NCBI GenBank assembly: GCA_016201905.1
Contig: JACQBQ010000020.1
Location: 1-32,648, forward strand
DNA from: Candidatus Melainabacteria bacterium
GTDB lineage: Bacteria; Cyanobacteriota; Vampirovibrionia; 2-02-FULL-35-15
Length of the DNA stretch: 32,648 nt
Direction: 5' to 3'
Position numbers and translations under genes: made by a program. Below, piece by piece: positions 1-8,188 of this stretch (position 1 is its first letter; every line of letters starts with the position of its first letter). The notes under the pieces are model-generated. The model worked only from the letters and a program-made list of their open reading frames with translations. It was not told where the DNA came from and did not search any database.

Positions 1-18
1 TAAAGCTTCTATCTTGTG

Positions 19-41
19 AAAGACCCTTAAAAGGTCTTTTT
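19..41 (+). terminator. Rho-independent terminator
   Basis: A 7-bp perfect stem (AAAGACC at 19-25 with GGTCTTT at 33-39) closes a 7-base loop and runs into a short T tract. It probably ends a gene lying before the window. It is the first of two terminators in tandem. Confidence 0.65.
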
Positions 42-59
42 CGTTAATTAAAATCATAT

Positions 60-100
60 GCCTGTCTAGCTCACTTTCAAAGCTTTTGACAGGCTTTTTT
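60..100 (+). terminator. Rho-independent terminator (second in tandem)
   Basis: GCCTGTC at 60-66 pairs perfectly with GACAGGC at 88-94. An inner AGCT/AGCT pair lies inside the loop, and six T residues follow directly. This is a strong terminator that isolates the downstream glycan operon from upstream transcription. Confidence 0.75.
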
Positions 101-117
101 ATTGAAAAGTGGCCTTT

Positions 118-132
118 TGTGAATTATTCACA
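118..132. promoter_or_regulatory. Operator-like palindrome upstream of the glycan operon
   Basis: TGTGAAT-T-ATTCACA is a perfect 7-bp inverted repeat about 125 bases before the first gene. It resembles a CRP/FNR-superfamily site (TGTGA...TCACA), but the spacing is 5 rather than the usual 6. A possible -10 (TATGAT) lies at 143-148, without a good -35. The regulatory role is inferred from position only. Confidence 0.3.
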
Positions 133-258
133 TCTCGTTCGATATGATCTTCGCTTTATGAGAGATAAGTATAAAAGAGACTGGTTCTTTCCATCATGGG
201 TTTCAAAAATCATTCCCAACTCTTTAGGTTGGTATCTTATAGTCAAAGGAACAAAAAA

Positions 259-2157
259 GTGTGCGGAATAATTGGTGTAGTTGGAAAAGATTTAAATAAA
301 GATAAACTAAGTAAAGCTGTAGATTTACTTGGTCACAGAGGTCCAGATGACAGAGGCTATGTTTTGGATAAAGATTCAATTTTTTTAGGACATACAAGAT
401 TATCTGTTATAGATTTGTCAATTAATGGCAAACAACCTATGAACAGTGAAGATGGGAGCCTTTGGATTACCTATAATGGCGAAATCTATAATTTTAAAAA
501 ATTACGCGCGGAGTTAGAAAGTCGTGGATATAGGTTTAAGTCACAGACTGACACAGAAGTAATTTTAAATTTATATAAAGAAAAAGGCATTGAGTGTGTT
601 CGAGACTTAAATGGCATGTTTGCTTTTGCAATTTATGATAAAAAAAAGCAAGAAATATTCTTTGCAAGAGATCGGCTTGGGGTTAAACCACTTTATTATG
701 CAATTTATAATAATAGTTTTGTTTTTGCTTCAGAAATTAAGGCAATCCTTGCTTGTGGAATAGTTCCGAAAGAAGTAAATTGGCAGGCTATTTATGATTA
801 TTTTTCGTTTTTATTTGTGCCATGCCCGGATACTGCCTTCCAGTATATTAAACAAGTTCCACCAGCACATTATGCTGTATTAAATTTAAATCGGATGAAA
901 TTCAGTCTAAATTCTTACTGGACTCCTTACGAAGTAAATAATGGAAGTAAAGAGCTTTCAGTTGATTATGAGGAGCTCAAATTTAGTCTAAGAACTTTAC
1001 TTGATGATTCAGTTGCATCTCAATTGGTTAGTGATGTGCCTCTTGGATTATTCTTAAGTGGTGGAATTGATTCTAGTATTCTTGCTTTATTAGCAGCTAA
1101 AAATTCTACTTCACGACTTAAAACATTTACTGTTATATTTGAAGATAAAGACTTAGAGCTTTATGATGAAAGTAAATATGCCAAGAAAGTTAGTGATATC
1201 GTTAAGTCAGAACATACGGAAGTTGTTCTTGGGATTCAAAAACCTGACTCAATACTAGGTTTAATAGATTGCTTTGATCAACCATTTGCAAATCCTACAT
1301 TTTATCTTTCATATTTAATATCAAGAGCTACTAAAGAGCATGTTACTGTAGCTCTTTCTGGTGCTGGTGGTGATGAGCTGTTTGGTGGTTATCCTAGATA
1401 CAAAGTTTTATCTTATGCTGGGGCTTTAAGCTTAGTTCCTAAAATATTTAATAAATATATTAGAGGACTTGCAGGTTTAATACCTGAAAATAATTTTAGC
1501 CACTTACCTAGAAGAATTAAGCTTTTTGTAAAAGGGATAGGTGAATCTTTGCCTGAGCAATATTTGCAATGGACTTATTATTTAAGTGATGAGGAAAAAG
1601 CCTTATTACTTAAACCCATGCTAACAAAAAGGTCTTTCTTAAGTAGGTCCTCAGATATAATTGCTTCTTATTTGTCAGAAGTTTCATCAAAAGATCTTTT
1701 GAATAGAATTCAATATGTGGATTTAAAAACTTTTCTCTTGGATAATGTCCTTGAGTATACAGATAAAACTAGTATGGCTTTTGGGCTTGAAACCAGGGTT
1801 CCATATCTAGACCACAGAGTTGTTGAGCTAAGTTTTAAAATTCCTCAAAAATATAAAATACATAGGGGAAATTCAAAGTACATCTTAAAAGAGACTTTTA
1901 AGGATCTTTTACCAGAAGAAATTATAAATGCTCCAAAAAGAGGCTTTTGTGCTCCTATTTCTTTGTGGATTGATAAGCATTTCAATTATTATTTTGATAA
2001 TTTACTTACTTGTGATTATGTTAATAAACAGGGAATAATGGATTGGGATGTAATTCAATCATTGCGAAATCAACATAAAATGAGAAAGAAAGATAATTCT
2101 ATGGAACTGTTTGCCATAATTATGTTTGACATGTGGTATAAAAAATACTTTGGCTAA
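259..2157 (+). CDS. asnB: Asparagine synthetase B-type glutamine amidotransferase
   Basis: ATP-dependent transfer of glutamine-derived ammonia to a carboxylate. In a glycan cluster the target is more likely a sugar acid than free aspartate. I chose the GTG at 259 because it puts the catalytic cysteine at residue 2 (MCGIIGVVG), required after Met removal in class II amidotransferases, and an AAAGGA ribosome site lies at 245-250. An open frame back to 196 exists but would bury the cysteine. The N-terminal glutaminase domain shows HRGPDD and YNGEIYN. The synthetase domain shows the PPi loop SGGIDSS at residues 267-273 and a conserved GAGGDELFGGY. The length of 632 residues is normal for AsnB-like proteins of exopolysaccharide clusters. 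It is the first gene of the operon, 3 nt before the next. Family assignment is firm; the substrate is not known. Confidence 0.93.
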   Translation: MCGIIGVVGKDLNKDKLSKAVDLLGHRGPDDRGYVLDKDSIFLGHTRLSVIDLSINGKQPMNSEDGSLWITYNGEIYNFKKLRAELESRGYRFKSQTDTEVILNLYKEKGIECVRDLNGMFAFAIYDKKKQEIFFARDRLGVKPLYYAIYNNSFVFASEIKAILACGIVPKEVNWQAIYDYFSFLFVPCPDTAFQYIKQVPPAHYAVLNLNRMKFSLNSYWTPYEVNNGSKELSVDYEELKFSLRTLLDDSVASQLVSDVPLGLFLSGGIDSSILALLAAKNSTSRLKTFTVIFEDKDLELYDESKYAKKVSDIVKSEHTEVVLGIQKPDSILGLIDCFDQPFANPTFYLSYLISRATKEHVTVALSGAGGDELFGGYPRYKVLSYAGALSLVPKIFNKYIRGLAGLIPENNFSHLPRRIKLFVKGIGESLPEQYLQWTYYLSDEEKALLLKPMLTKRSFLSRSSDIIASYLSEVSSKDLLNRIQYVDLKTFLLDNVLEYTDKTSMAFGLETRVPYLDHRVVELSFKIPQKYKIHRGNSKYILKETFKDLLPEEIINAPKRGFCAPISLWIDKHFNYYFDNLLTCDYVNKQGIMDWDVIQSLRNQHKMRKKDNSMELFAIIMFDMWYKKYFG

Positions 2158-2160
2158 AAA

Positions 2161-3231
2161 ATGAATAAGATGATTAAAGTTGTAATTGCTGGCTGTGGTC
2201 TGATAGCACCAAAAAAACACATACCTGCTTATAAAAAGTTAGTTGGGAAGGTTGAAGTAGTTGCGGTGTGTGATTTAAATGAAGAAGCAGCTAAAAGAGT
2301 TTCACAAAAATTTAATATAAAGAAATTTTATACAAATTTCACTGAAATGCTTTCTTGTGAAAAGCCAGATGTTGTAGATATCTGTACTCCTCCACAAACA
2401 CATGCAAGATTAGCTGTGGAAGCATTAAAGAGTGGTTGCCATGTCATTCTAGAAAAGCCAATGGCTTTAAGTTTAGCGGATTGCAATTCAATTATTGAAA
2501 CAGCTAATAGATGCAATAAAAAAGTAGGAGTTATTCATAACCAGATTTTTAACCCGGCACTTTCTAAAGCAAAGGAATTAGTTCTAAAGGGTGAAATTGG
2601 TGATTTTTTAGGTGTACAGATTTTTTTGTCGACTCCTACCGATTATATGACTTCGGTTAAAGATCATTGGGTTCATAAACTTCCTGGGGGAGTATTAGGC
2701 GAGACTGGGCCTCACAGTGTCTATCTAGCTAATGTATTCCTGAAAAACATTTCTGAAGTAAATGTCTACCCTAAAAAACTTTTGTCAGAATATCCATGGT
2801 CAACTTCTGAAGACTTTAGAATAGTTTTAATTGCTGACAATGGTATTGGTTCTGTTACACAAATCTATGGTAGTAATCAATGGGCAGCCAATGTAGATAT
2901 CTTTTGTACAGAAGGTATATTAAAAGTTGATCTTCAAAATAAATCTCTCATCAAATACAATAGAACCAAATTAAATGCTTTATCTTTAGGGATTGGGGTA
3001 TTAGATAATGCTTTTCAAACCGTAACAAATTTACTATCAACAGGGTTAAGTTATTTCTTAGAAAAAGGAATGGATGCTCATTCTGTTGGAATTAATAATT
3101 TCATGAATTGTATTATTGAAGATAAGCCTTTTCCGGTTTCTGGAGAGGATGGGAGAGAAACAGTTCGTGTAATGGAAATGCTTGTTAAAAAATTAGATCC
3201 AAATTTAAAGGAAAAGTTAGTACTAAAGTAA
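2161..3231 (+). CDS. Gfo/Idh/MocA family sugar oxidoreductase
   Basis: NAD(P)-dependent dehydrogenase that probably oxidises or reduces a nucleotide-activated sugar. The N-terminal Rossmann fold shows the glycine motif AGCGLIAPKKH around residues 10-20. CTPPQTH (75-81) and the family signature EKP (98-100, active-site lysine) follow. The C-terminal part fits the usual alpha/beta substrate domain, and 356 residues is typical. WbpB-type members act on UDP-sugars in O-antigen pathways, so a role in making the sugar amidated by the upstream AsnB is plausible inference. The start is only 3 nt after asnB, so translation is probably coupled; Met4 at 2170 is an alternative start. No strong ribosome site is visible. 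Confidence 0.88.
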   Translation: MNKMIKVVIAGCGLIAPKKHIPAYKKLVGKVEVVAVCDLNEEAAKRVSQKFNIKKFYTNFTEMLSCEKPDVVDICTPPQTHARLAVEALKSGCHVILEKPMALSLADCNSIIETANRCNKKVGVIHNQIFNPALSKAKELVLKGEIGDFLGVQIFLSTPTDYMTSVKDHWVHKLPGGVLGETGPHSVYLANVFLKNISEVNVYPKKLLSEYPWSTSEDFRIVLIADNGIGSVTQIYGSNQWAANVDIFCTEGILKVDLQNKSLIKYNRTKLNALSLGIGVLDNAFQTVTNLLSTGLSYFLEKGMDAHSVGINNFMNCIIEDKPFPVSGEDGRETVRVMEMLVKKLDPNLKEKLVLK

Positions 3232-3244
3232 GATTATCCAATTT

Positions 3245-4348
3245 GTGTATAGAAAAATCATGAACTTGGTTTTTATTAATAAGGTTTACAGGATATTAAA
3301 GCGGAAAGCTGATGCTTTTGTTGGCTCTTTTTTTTCTTTGGAAAAGACTTTAGAAGAAATGTCTTTAAGGCCTTATGAATTGCATCTTGAATTTACTAAC
3401 CTATGCAATGCAAAATGCATTTTTTGTCCTTATCAGTTTCAGACTCGTAAGGTTGAATTTATGACAGATGATGTTTTTTATAAGTCTGTTTCAGATTTTT
3501 GTAGTATTGGAGGTGGGACGGTTGGGTTAACTCCTATAGTAGGAGATGCCTTGATAGATCCTAAATTTCTTGAAAGGGTTAAATTTTTAAGAGCACAATA
3601 TCAAATCGATCGAATAAATTTAACAACAAACGGAATCCTTCTGGATAAATTTGGTATTGAAGAGGTATTAAATTCGGGACTGACCTCTATAGTAATTAGC
3701 ACTGCTGGATTTGAAGAGGAGATGTATGAGCGTGTTTACCGTTCTAGTTCTTATGAACGGATGAGGAAGAATGTTTTAGAATTAGTTGAATGTAATTCGA
3801 AGAAAAAAGATCCTTTAAATATTACGATTGGATTACGAAGTGATCGCTCTTTAGAGGAAGTACTTAAGGATAAAGACTTTCAACCTATTTTGGCATATAA
3901 CCCACAGATTGATTTTACCTGGTCCTTTACTTCAGCTAATGGAAGGATTACTCGTGAGATGTTACCTGAAATTATGAAATTAAGAGTAGTAAAAAACCGT
4001 AACGAACCATGTGTGAATACTTTCAATGGGCCTATAGTTCTTCCGGATGGTACTGTTATGGCTTGCAGTTGTGTGGCAGCAATGGATGCAGTGAATGATC
4101 TTGGCATTGGAAATATATTAGAATCGAGCTTGCTTGATATTTGGAAAAGTCAAAAAATTAAAGATATTAGATCAAGTTTTGGTACAAATTGTTTGAATAA
4201 AACATGTGCTGGTTGTGATATGTATCGTGAACCTGAGTTGTACAGAACATTTGAAGGTCGAGAAAGGGCAAAGATAAATCACCAACGTTTGAAAGGGCAA
4301 GTTGTCTTTAGAAAAAGTAAGCCATTTGAACCATTTCCGGGTGGGTAA
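3245..4348 (+). CDS. Radical SAM protein with SPASM-type C-terminal cysteines
   Basis: A cytoplasmic iron-sulfur enzyme that would cleave S-adenosylmethionine to start radical chemistry. The canonical CxxxCxxC cluster motif is CNAKCIFC, with Cys54, Cys58 and Cys61. The C-terminal segment has Cys256, Cys274, Cys276, Cys316, Cys321 and Cys324, the pattern of a SPASM/Twitch domain binding auxiliary clusters. 'LPDGTVMACSC' and 'GNILESSLLDIW' are typical SPASM phrases. SPASM enzymes act on peptides but also on sugars and cofactors. Its place inside a sugar-tailoring operon suggests epimerisation, deoxygenation or another carbohydrate modification, which is inference. The start may be GTG 3245 or ATG 3260, with no clear ribosome site for either. 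Confidence 0.85.
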   Translation: MYRKIMNLVFINKVYRILKRKADAFVGSFFSLEKTLEEMSLRPYELHLEFTNLCNAKCIFCPYQFQTRKVEFMTDDVFYKSVSDFCSIGGGTVGLTPIVGDALIDPKFLERVKFLRAQYQIDRINLTTNGILLDKFGIEEVLNSGLTSIVISTAGFEEEMYERVYRSSSYERMRKNVLELVECNSKKKDPLNITIGLRSDRSLEEVLKDKDFQPILAYNPQIDFTWSFTSANGRITREMLPEIMKLRVVKNRNEPCVNTFNGPIVLPDGTVMACSCVAAMDAVNDLGIGNILESSLLDIWKSQKIKDIRSSFGTNCLNKTCAGCDMYREPELYRTFEGRERAKINHQRLKGQVVFRKSKPFEPFPGG

Positions 4349-4392
4349 TGTTGTTTATTTTTGAGCTAGAGTAATTCTAAGAAAGGTTTGAT

Positions 4393-5253
4393 TTGAATAG
4401 AGTAAAAAAGTTGTTGAATTGGTTTTATGTTAGCCCTTTAAGATCGTTGGTGCGTCGCCTTGGCATTGTTAATGTTTTTCGTTTGATTGGAGAGGCTCGA
4501 ACTCAATGGCTATATTTTAAATATAGCCAAAAGCAACCTAAATTAACAGAAGTCTCTGTTGATAGTTGCAAGGCAATGTTAAATACTGAAGACAAAAGAG
4601 AATATGTAAGGGTTCTTTCTGTTTGCCAAGATAAACACATTCTAAAAACTTTACTTGAAAATTTAAAACCAGGAGAAACATGTTGGGATGTTGGTTCAAA
4701 CATAGGCTTGTATACTGTTTTACTTGCAAAAGCTGTTGGTGAAAAGGGGAAGGTTGTAGCTTTTGAACCAGAGGAGAAATCTTTTGAAAGGCTTTTACAA
4801 AATGTTGAACTTAATAAGCTAGGTAATGTTTGTCCGTTTCGTATGGCGCTTGGGCAAAAAAATGAGAAAATGCAATTGAAAGTTCATGGTCACTATGCTT
4901 CAGGTGCACATAGTCTTGTTGTATCAAATGGGAGCAGTAGTAATGCTAATGAATGTGAAAGTGTTGATGTTGTTCAAGGAGATGATCTTATAGTTAAAAA
5001 AAATCTTGAGATACCAAAAGTTATTAAAATTGATGTAGAGGGTGCTGAGGAGGATGTTCTTGTAGGACTAAAAAGCACTTTGCATGATAAAAGGTGTAGC
5101 TTGGTGGTGTGTGAAGTTCATTTTTCAATACTTGCTTCGTCTGGGCGTAAAGATGTTCCATTAAAAATTATTCAGTATTTAAAGGATTGTGGATTTAATA
5201 ATCTCACGTGGCTGGATCCTTCGCACTTAGCAGCAAGAAAAGAAGATAATTAA
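4393..5253 (+). CDS. FkbM family SAM-dependent methyltransferase
   Basis: Probably O-methylates a sugar hydroxyl in the glycan. The start codon is TTG, supported by an AAGAAAGG ribosome site 6 bases upstream and by in-frame coding. The class I methyltransferase core is visible: motif I WDVGSNIGLYT (98-108), then VVAFEPEEKSFE with the SAM-ribose acidic residue, and the FkbM hallmark IKIDVEGAEEDVL in the second half. The first 80 residues are a basic amphipathic extension common in cluster-encoded FkbM proteins. The gene lies between the radical SAM and carbamoyltransferase genes, all on one strand, so it is part of the same operon. Family call is firm; the acceptor is unknown. Confidence 0.9.
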   Translation: MNRVKKLLNWFYVSPLRSLVRRLGIVNVFRLIGEARTQWLYFKYSQKQPKLTEVSVDSCKAMLNTEDKREYVRVLSVCQDKHILKTLLENLKPGETCWDVGSNIGLYTVLLAKAVGEKGKVVAFEPEEKSFERLLQNVELNKLGNVCPFRMALGQKNEKMQLKVHGHYASGAHSLVVSNGSSSNANECESVDVVQGDDLIVKKNLEIPKVIKIDVEGAEEDVLVGLKSTLHDKRCSLVVCEVHFSILASSGRKDVPLKIIQYLKDCGFNNLTWLDPSHLAARKEDN

Positions 5254-5268
5254 TTTGAAAAACATTAT

Positions 5269-7038
5269 ATGATTATTCTCGGCATAAATGCATATCACGG
5301 AGACTCATCAGCATGTCTGGTTATAGATGGTGTGCTGATTAATGCAATTGAAGAAGAAAGAATAAGGCGAATTAAACATTGGGCTGGCTTGCCTACCGAA
5401 TCAATTAAATGGTGTCTGCAAGATGCAGGCTTAAAGTTAAGAGATGTTGACTGTATTGCTGTTTCAAGAAACCCATCAGCACACATACATAAGAAAATAC
5501 TTAGAGTTTTAAAGAAAACACCTACGTTAAACTTCCTTAAAAATAGACTTTCAAATGTGTCAAAAATTGGTGATATTAAAACTGCAATTGCCGATGAGTT
5601 AGGGATTGATAAGTCAGATATTAAAGCAAAGGTAGAAAATATTGAACACCACCTAGCGCATATTGGCAGTACTTTCTTGGTTTCACCGTTTAGTGAAGCT
5701 GCTTGTTTAACAGTAGATGGCTTTGGTGATTTTGTTAGCACGATGCGTGGGGTTGGAAAAGGAAATTCTATTGATATTATTGACTGGGTTGAATTTCCTC
5801 ATTCTCTAGGAGTCTTTTATACTGCAATGACTCAGCTTATAGGTTTTTGGAATTATGGAGATGAATACAAAGTTATGGGACTTTCTGCATATGGAAAGCC
5901 TGTCTACTTAGATAAGATGAAAAAAATTGTTCAATTAAAAGATAATGGACTTTTTGAACTTGACACTTCATTTTTTAAGCATGCTGACGAAGGTGTTGAA
6001 ATGATTTGGGAAAATGGTCAACCTGTTTTTGGCAGCCTATTTTCCGGAAAAATGATAGGAGAATTAGGTGATCCAAGAAAAAACGGCGAAGAAATTACAA
6101 AGCATTACCAGGACATTGCATCGTCAACTCAAGCAATGTATGAAGAAGTATTTTTTCATATGCTAAATGATACTTATAGAAAAACTAAACTAAATACAAT
6201 TGCACTTGCAGGTGGTTGTATACAAAACTCGCTTGCCAATGGAAAAATAATTGACAAGACACCTTTTAAAAATATTTATATTCCGCCTGCAGCTTATGAT
6301 GCTGGAACTGCTATTGGTGCAGCAATGGTAGTGTGGAATGAAAAATCCAAGCAATTACAAAAGCATCTCATGGATAATCCATACCTTGGTCCAGCCTTTA
6401 AAAGAGATGAAATTGAAAATGAAATTAAAAAGCATGAGAATGAATTATTACATAACAAATGTTCTTTTAAGTTAATAAATGATGAAATAGCTTTGTGTAA
6501 AAAGACAGCTGAACTAATTTCGCAGGGTAAGGTTGTGGGCTGGTTTCAAGGGAAGACTGAATTTGGTCCAAGGGCATTGGGTAATAGGAGTATATTGGTT
6601 GATCCAAGACGTAAAGAAATGATAGATACATTAAATGCCAGAATAAAAAGACGAGAATGGTTCCGTCCATTTGCACCTTCGATCTTAGAAGATAAAATAT
6701 CTGATTGGTTTGAATGTAGTGAGCCAGTGCCATTTATGGAAAGAGTTTATAAAATTAAGGATTCAAAACAATCATTAATTCCAGCAGTATGCCATATTGA
6801 TGGGACAGGTAGATTGCAAACAGTTTCTTATAAAACAAATCAGAAATATTACAATTTAATAAAACAGTTTGAACAAATCACAGGGATTCCAATTATACTT
6901 AATACATCATTTAATGAGAATGAGCCGATTGTAAACACACCTAAGGAAGCACTGGAGTGTTTCATAAGAACTAAAATGGATAATTTAATTTTAGGAGATT
7001 TTATCCTTATTAAAGGAGGAGATTTAAGTGAGAGATAA
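5269..7038 (+). CDS. Carbamoyltransferase, NodU/CmcH family
   Basis: Transfers a carbamoyl group from carbamoyl phosphate (via carbamoyl-adenylate) to a hydroxyl of a sugar or metabolite. The N-terminal Kae1-like domain begins MIILGINAYHGDSSA, with metal-binding histidines in EHHLAH (126-131). The C-terminal YrdC-like domain is recognised by GWFQGKTEFGPRALGNRS and REWFRPFAPSIL. At 589 residues it is full length for NodU/TobZ/CmcH proteins. These two domains together define the family, so the assignment is secure. With the FkbM methyltransferase next door it points to a heavily decorated sugar, similar in logic to carbamoylated Nod factors or O-antigens. The start ATG is 15 nt after the previous stop. 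Confidence 0.93.
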   Translation: MIILGINAYHGDSSACLVIDGVLINAIEEERIRRIKHWAGLPTESIKWCLQDAGLKLRDVDCIAVSRNPSAHIHKKILRVLKKTPTLNFLKNRLSNVSKIGDIKTAIADELGIDKSDIKAKVENIEHHLAHIGSTFLVSPFSEAACLTVDGFGDFVSTMRGVGKGNSIDIIDWVEFPHSLGVFYTAMTQLIGFWNYGDEYKVMGLSAYGKPVYLDKMKKIVQLKDNGLFELDTSFFKHADEGVEMIWENGQPVFGSLFSGKMIGELGDPRKNGEEITKHYQDIASSTQAMYEEVFFHMLNDTYRKTKLNTIALAGGCIQNSLANGKIIDKTPFKNIYIPPAAYDAGTAIGAAMVVWNEKSKQLQKHLMDNPYLGPAFKRDEIENEIKKHENELLHNKCSFKLINDEIALCKKTAELISQGKVVGWFQGKTEFGPRALGNRSILVDPRRKEMIDTLNARIKRREWFRPFAPSILEDKISDWFECSEPVPFMERVYKIKDSKQSLIPAVCHIDGTGRLQTVSYKTNQKYYNLIKQFEQITGIPIILNTSFNENEPIVNTPKEALECFIRTKMDNLILGDFILIKGGDLSER

Positions 7039-7042
7039 GCAG

Positions 7043-7132
7043 ATGAGCAAAGAATGTTGCAAAGACCAGTATTCTGAGCATCTCGAGGAAAAAAGAAAAA
7101 TCTTGGTTGATCTGAGATTTTTTCATAGGTAA
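7043..7132 (+). CDS. Possible 29-residue small protein between operon genes
   Basis: An ATG-started frame of 29 codons fills the gap between the carbamoyltransferase and the epimerase (4 nt after one stop, 8 nt before the next start). It begins MSKECCKDQYSEH and ends in charged/aromatic residues (ILVDLRFFHR). A GAGAT sequence 7 nt upstream could serve as ribosome site. The tight packing is the only support. It might equally be a leader helping translational coupling or the remnant of a longer gene. I do not recognise a family. Confidence 0.3.
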   Translation: MSKECCKDQYSEHLEEKRKILVDLRFFHR

Positions 7133-7140
7133 AAACAAGT

Positions 7141-8169
7141 ATGAAAACTGATTTTGAGTGGAAAAATAAAAATGTTTTAATTACCGGTGGTGCTTCTTTT
7201 ATTGGATCACATCTGGCAGATGCTTTATTGGAAAAAGGTGCAAATATAAAAGTGGCAGATGATCTAACAAGCGGTAAGCTGGAAAATATTCAAAAACATA
7301 TTGATACAAAAAAGATTAAGTTTGTAAAAGGTGATCTAAGAACTAGCGGTTTTATTGAACAGGTTATAGATGGGATAAATGTCATTTTTCATTTGGCTGC
7401 TGATCATGGTGGACGTGGATATGTTGACTTACATCAGGCTGGTCCGGCCTCGAATCTTTTTCTTGATGGTCTTATTTTCTGGCATGCAGTTAAATCTAAA
7501 GTTCAGAAGGTTGTATATGCTTCCAGTGGTTGTGTTTATCCTAATTACACTCAGAAAGATTTATCAAAAGAGTTGTTTCTGAAGGAAGATATGGTGGGTC
7601 CTCCATACGATGCAGACAATATGTACGGCTGGGCAAAACTAATGGCTGAGCTTACTCTTAAGTCATATTATAAAGAACATAGCTTGAAATCAGCTTCATG
7701 TAGGTATTTCACTGTATATGGCCCACGTGGTGTTGAAAACCATGCTTTGATTGCTATGATTGCTCGTGCTTTTATCAAGCAGGATCCATTTGAAGTCTGG
7801 GGAGATGGAAATCAAATCCGAAATTGGACCTATGTGGATGATATTGTCTGTGGAACAATTCTTGCTGCTGAAAAAATCGATGATGGTACTGCTATTAATT
7901 TGGGTACTATGGAGAGAAATAGGGTTATTGATGCTGTGAATATGATTATGGAATATACTGGACATAAAGCAAAGATCAAATTTCGTACTGATATGCCTGT
8001 TGGTCCTTTAAATAGAGTAGCAGATAATGCACTGGCAAAAAAACTTCTTGGGTGGGAACCAAAAGTTATGCTAAGAGAAGGTCTTAAAAAGACAATAGAC
8101 TGGTACTATTCGTCAAGGAATAAAAATGAAGTTGCTAAAGAGCTTGAAGCCATGTTGACTGGACGTTAG
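7141..8169 (+). CDS. NAD-dependent sugar epimerase/dehydratase (extended SDR)
   Basis: Acts on a nucleotide-activated sugar, bound NAD(H) serving as catalytic hydride carrier. Rossmann motif TGGASFIGSH (15-24), HLAA (84-87), a catalytic Ser in YASSGCVYP (around 128-130), and the Tyr162/Lys166 pair in YGWAK define an extended short-chain dehydrogenase. The DHGGRGYVDLHQAG region after HLAA, the SSGCVYP segment and the spacing to YGWAK recall GDP-mannose 3,5-epimerases more than GalE, but UDP-glucose or UDP-glucuronate epimerase cannot be excluded. RYFTVYGPRG and WTYVDDIV are usual late motifs. 342 residues is normal. It should supply a sugar nucleotide to the following glycosyltransferase. Confidence 0.88.
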   Translation: MKTDFEWKNKNVLITGGASFIGSHLADALLEKGANIKVADDLTSGKLENIQKHIDTKKIKFVKGDLRTSGFIEQVIDGINVIFHLAADHGGRGYVDLHQAGPASNLFLDGLIFWHAVKSKVQKVVYASSGCVYPNYTQKDLSKELFLKEDMVGPPYDADNMYGWAKLMAELTLKSYYKEHSLKSASCRYFTVYGPRGVENHALIAMIARAFIKQDPFEVWGDGNQIRNWTYVDDIVCGTILAAEKIDDGTAINLGTMERNRVIDAVNMIMEYTGHKAKIKFRTDMPVGPLNRVADNALAKKLLGWEPKVMLREGLKKTIDWYYSSRNKNEVAKELEAMLTGR

Positions 8170-8188
8170 TTTTTTATGATTTATAAAA

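Noticed and set aside
86-271. Open frame overlapping the start of asnB
   Set aside because: It covers terminator and leader sequence and overlaps asnB in another frame; no protein-like motif.
5295-5741. 148-codon minus-strand frame inside the carbamoyltransferase gene
   Set aside because: It is antisense to strongly conserved carbamoyltransferase motifs, so it is a shadow.
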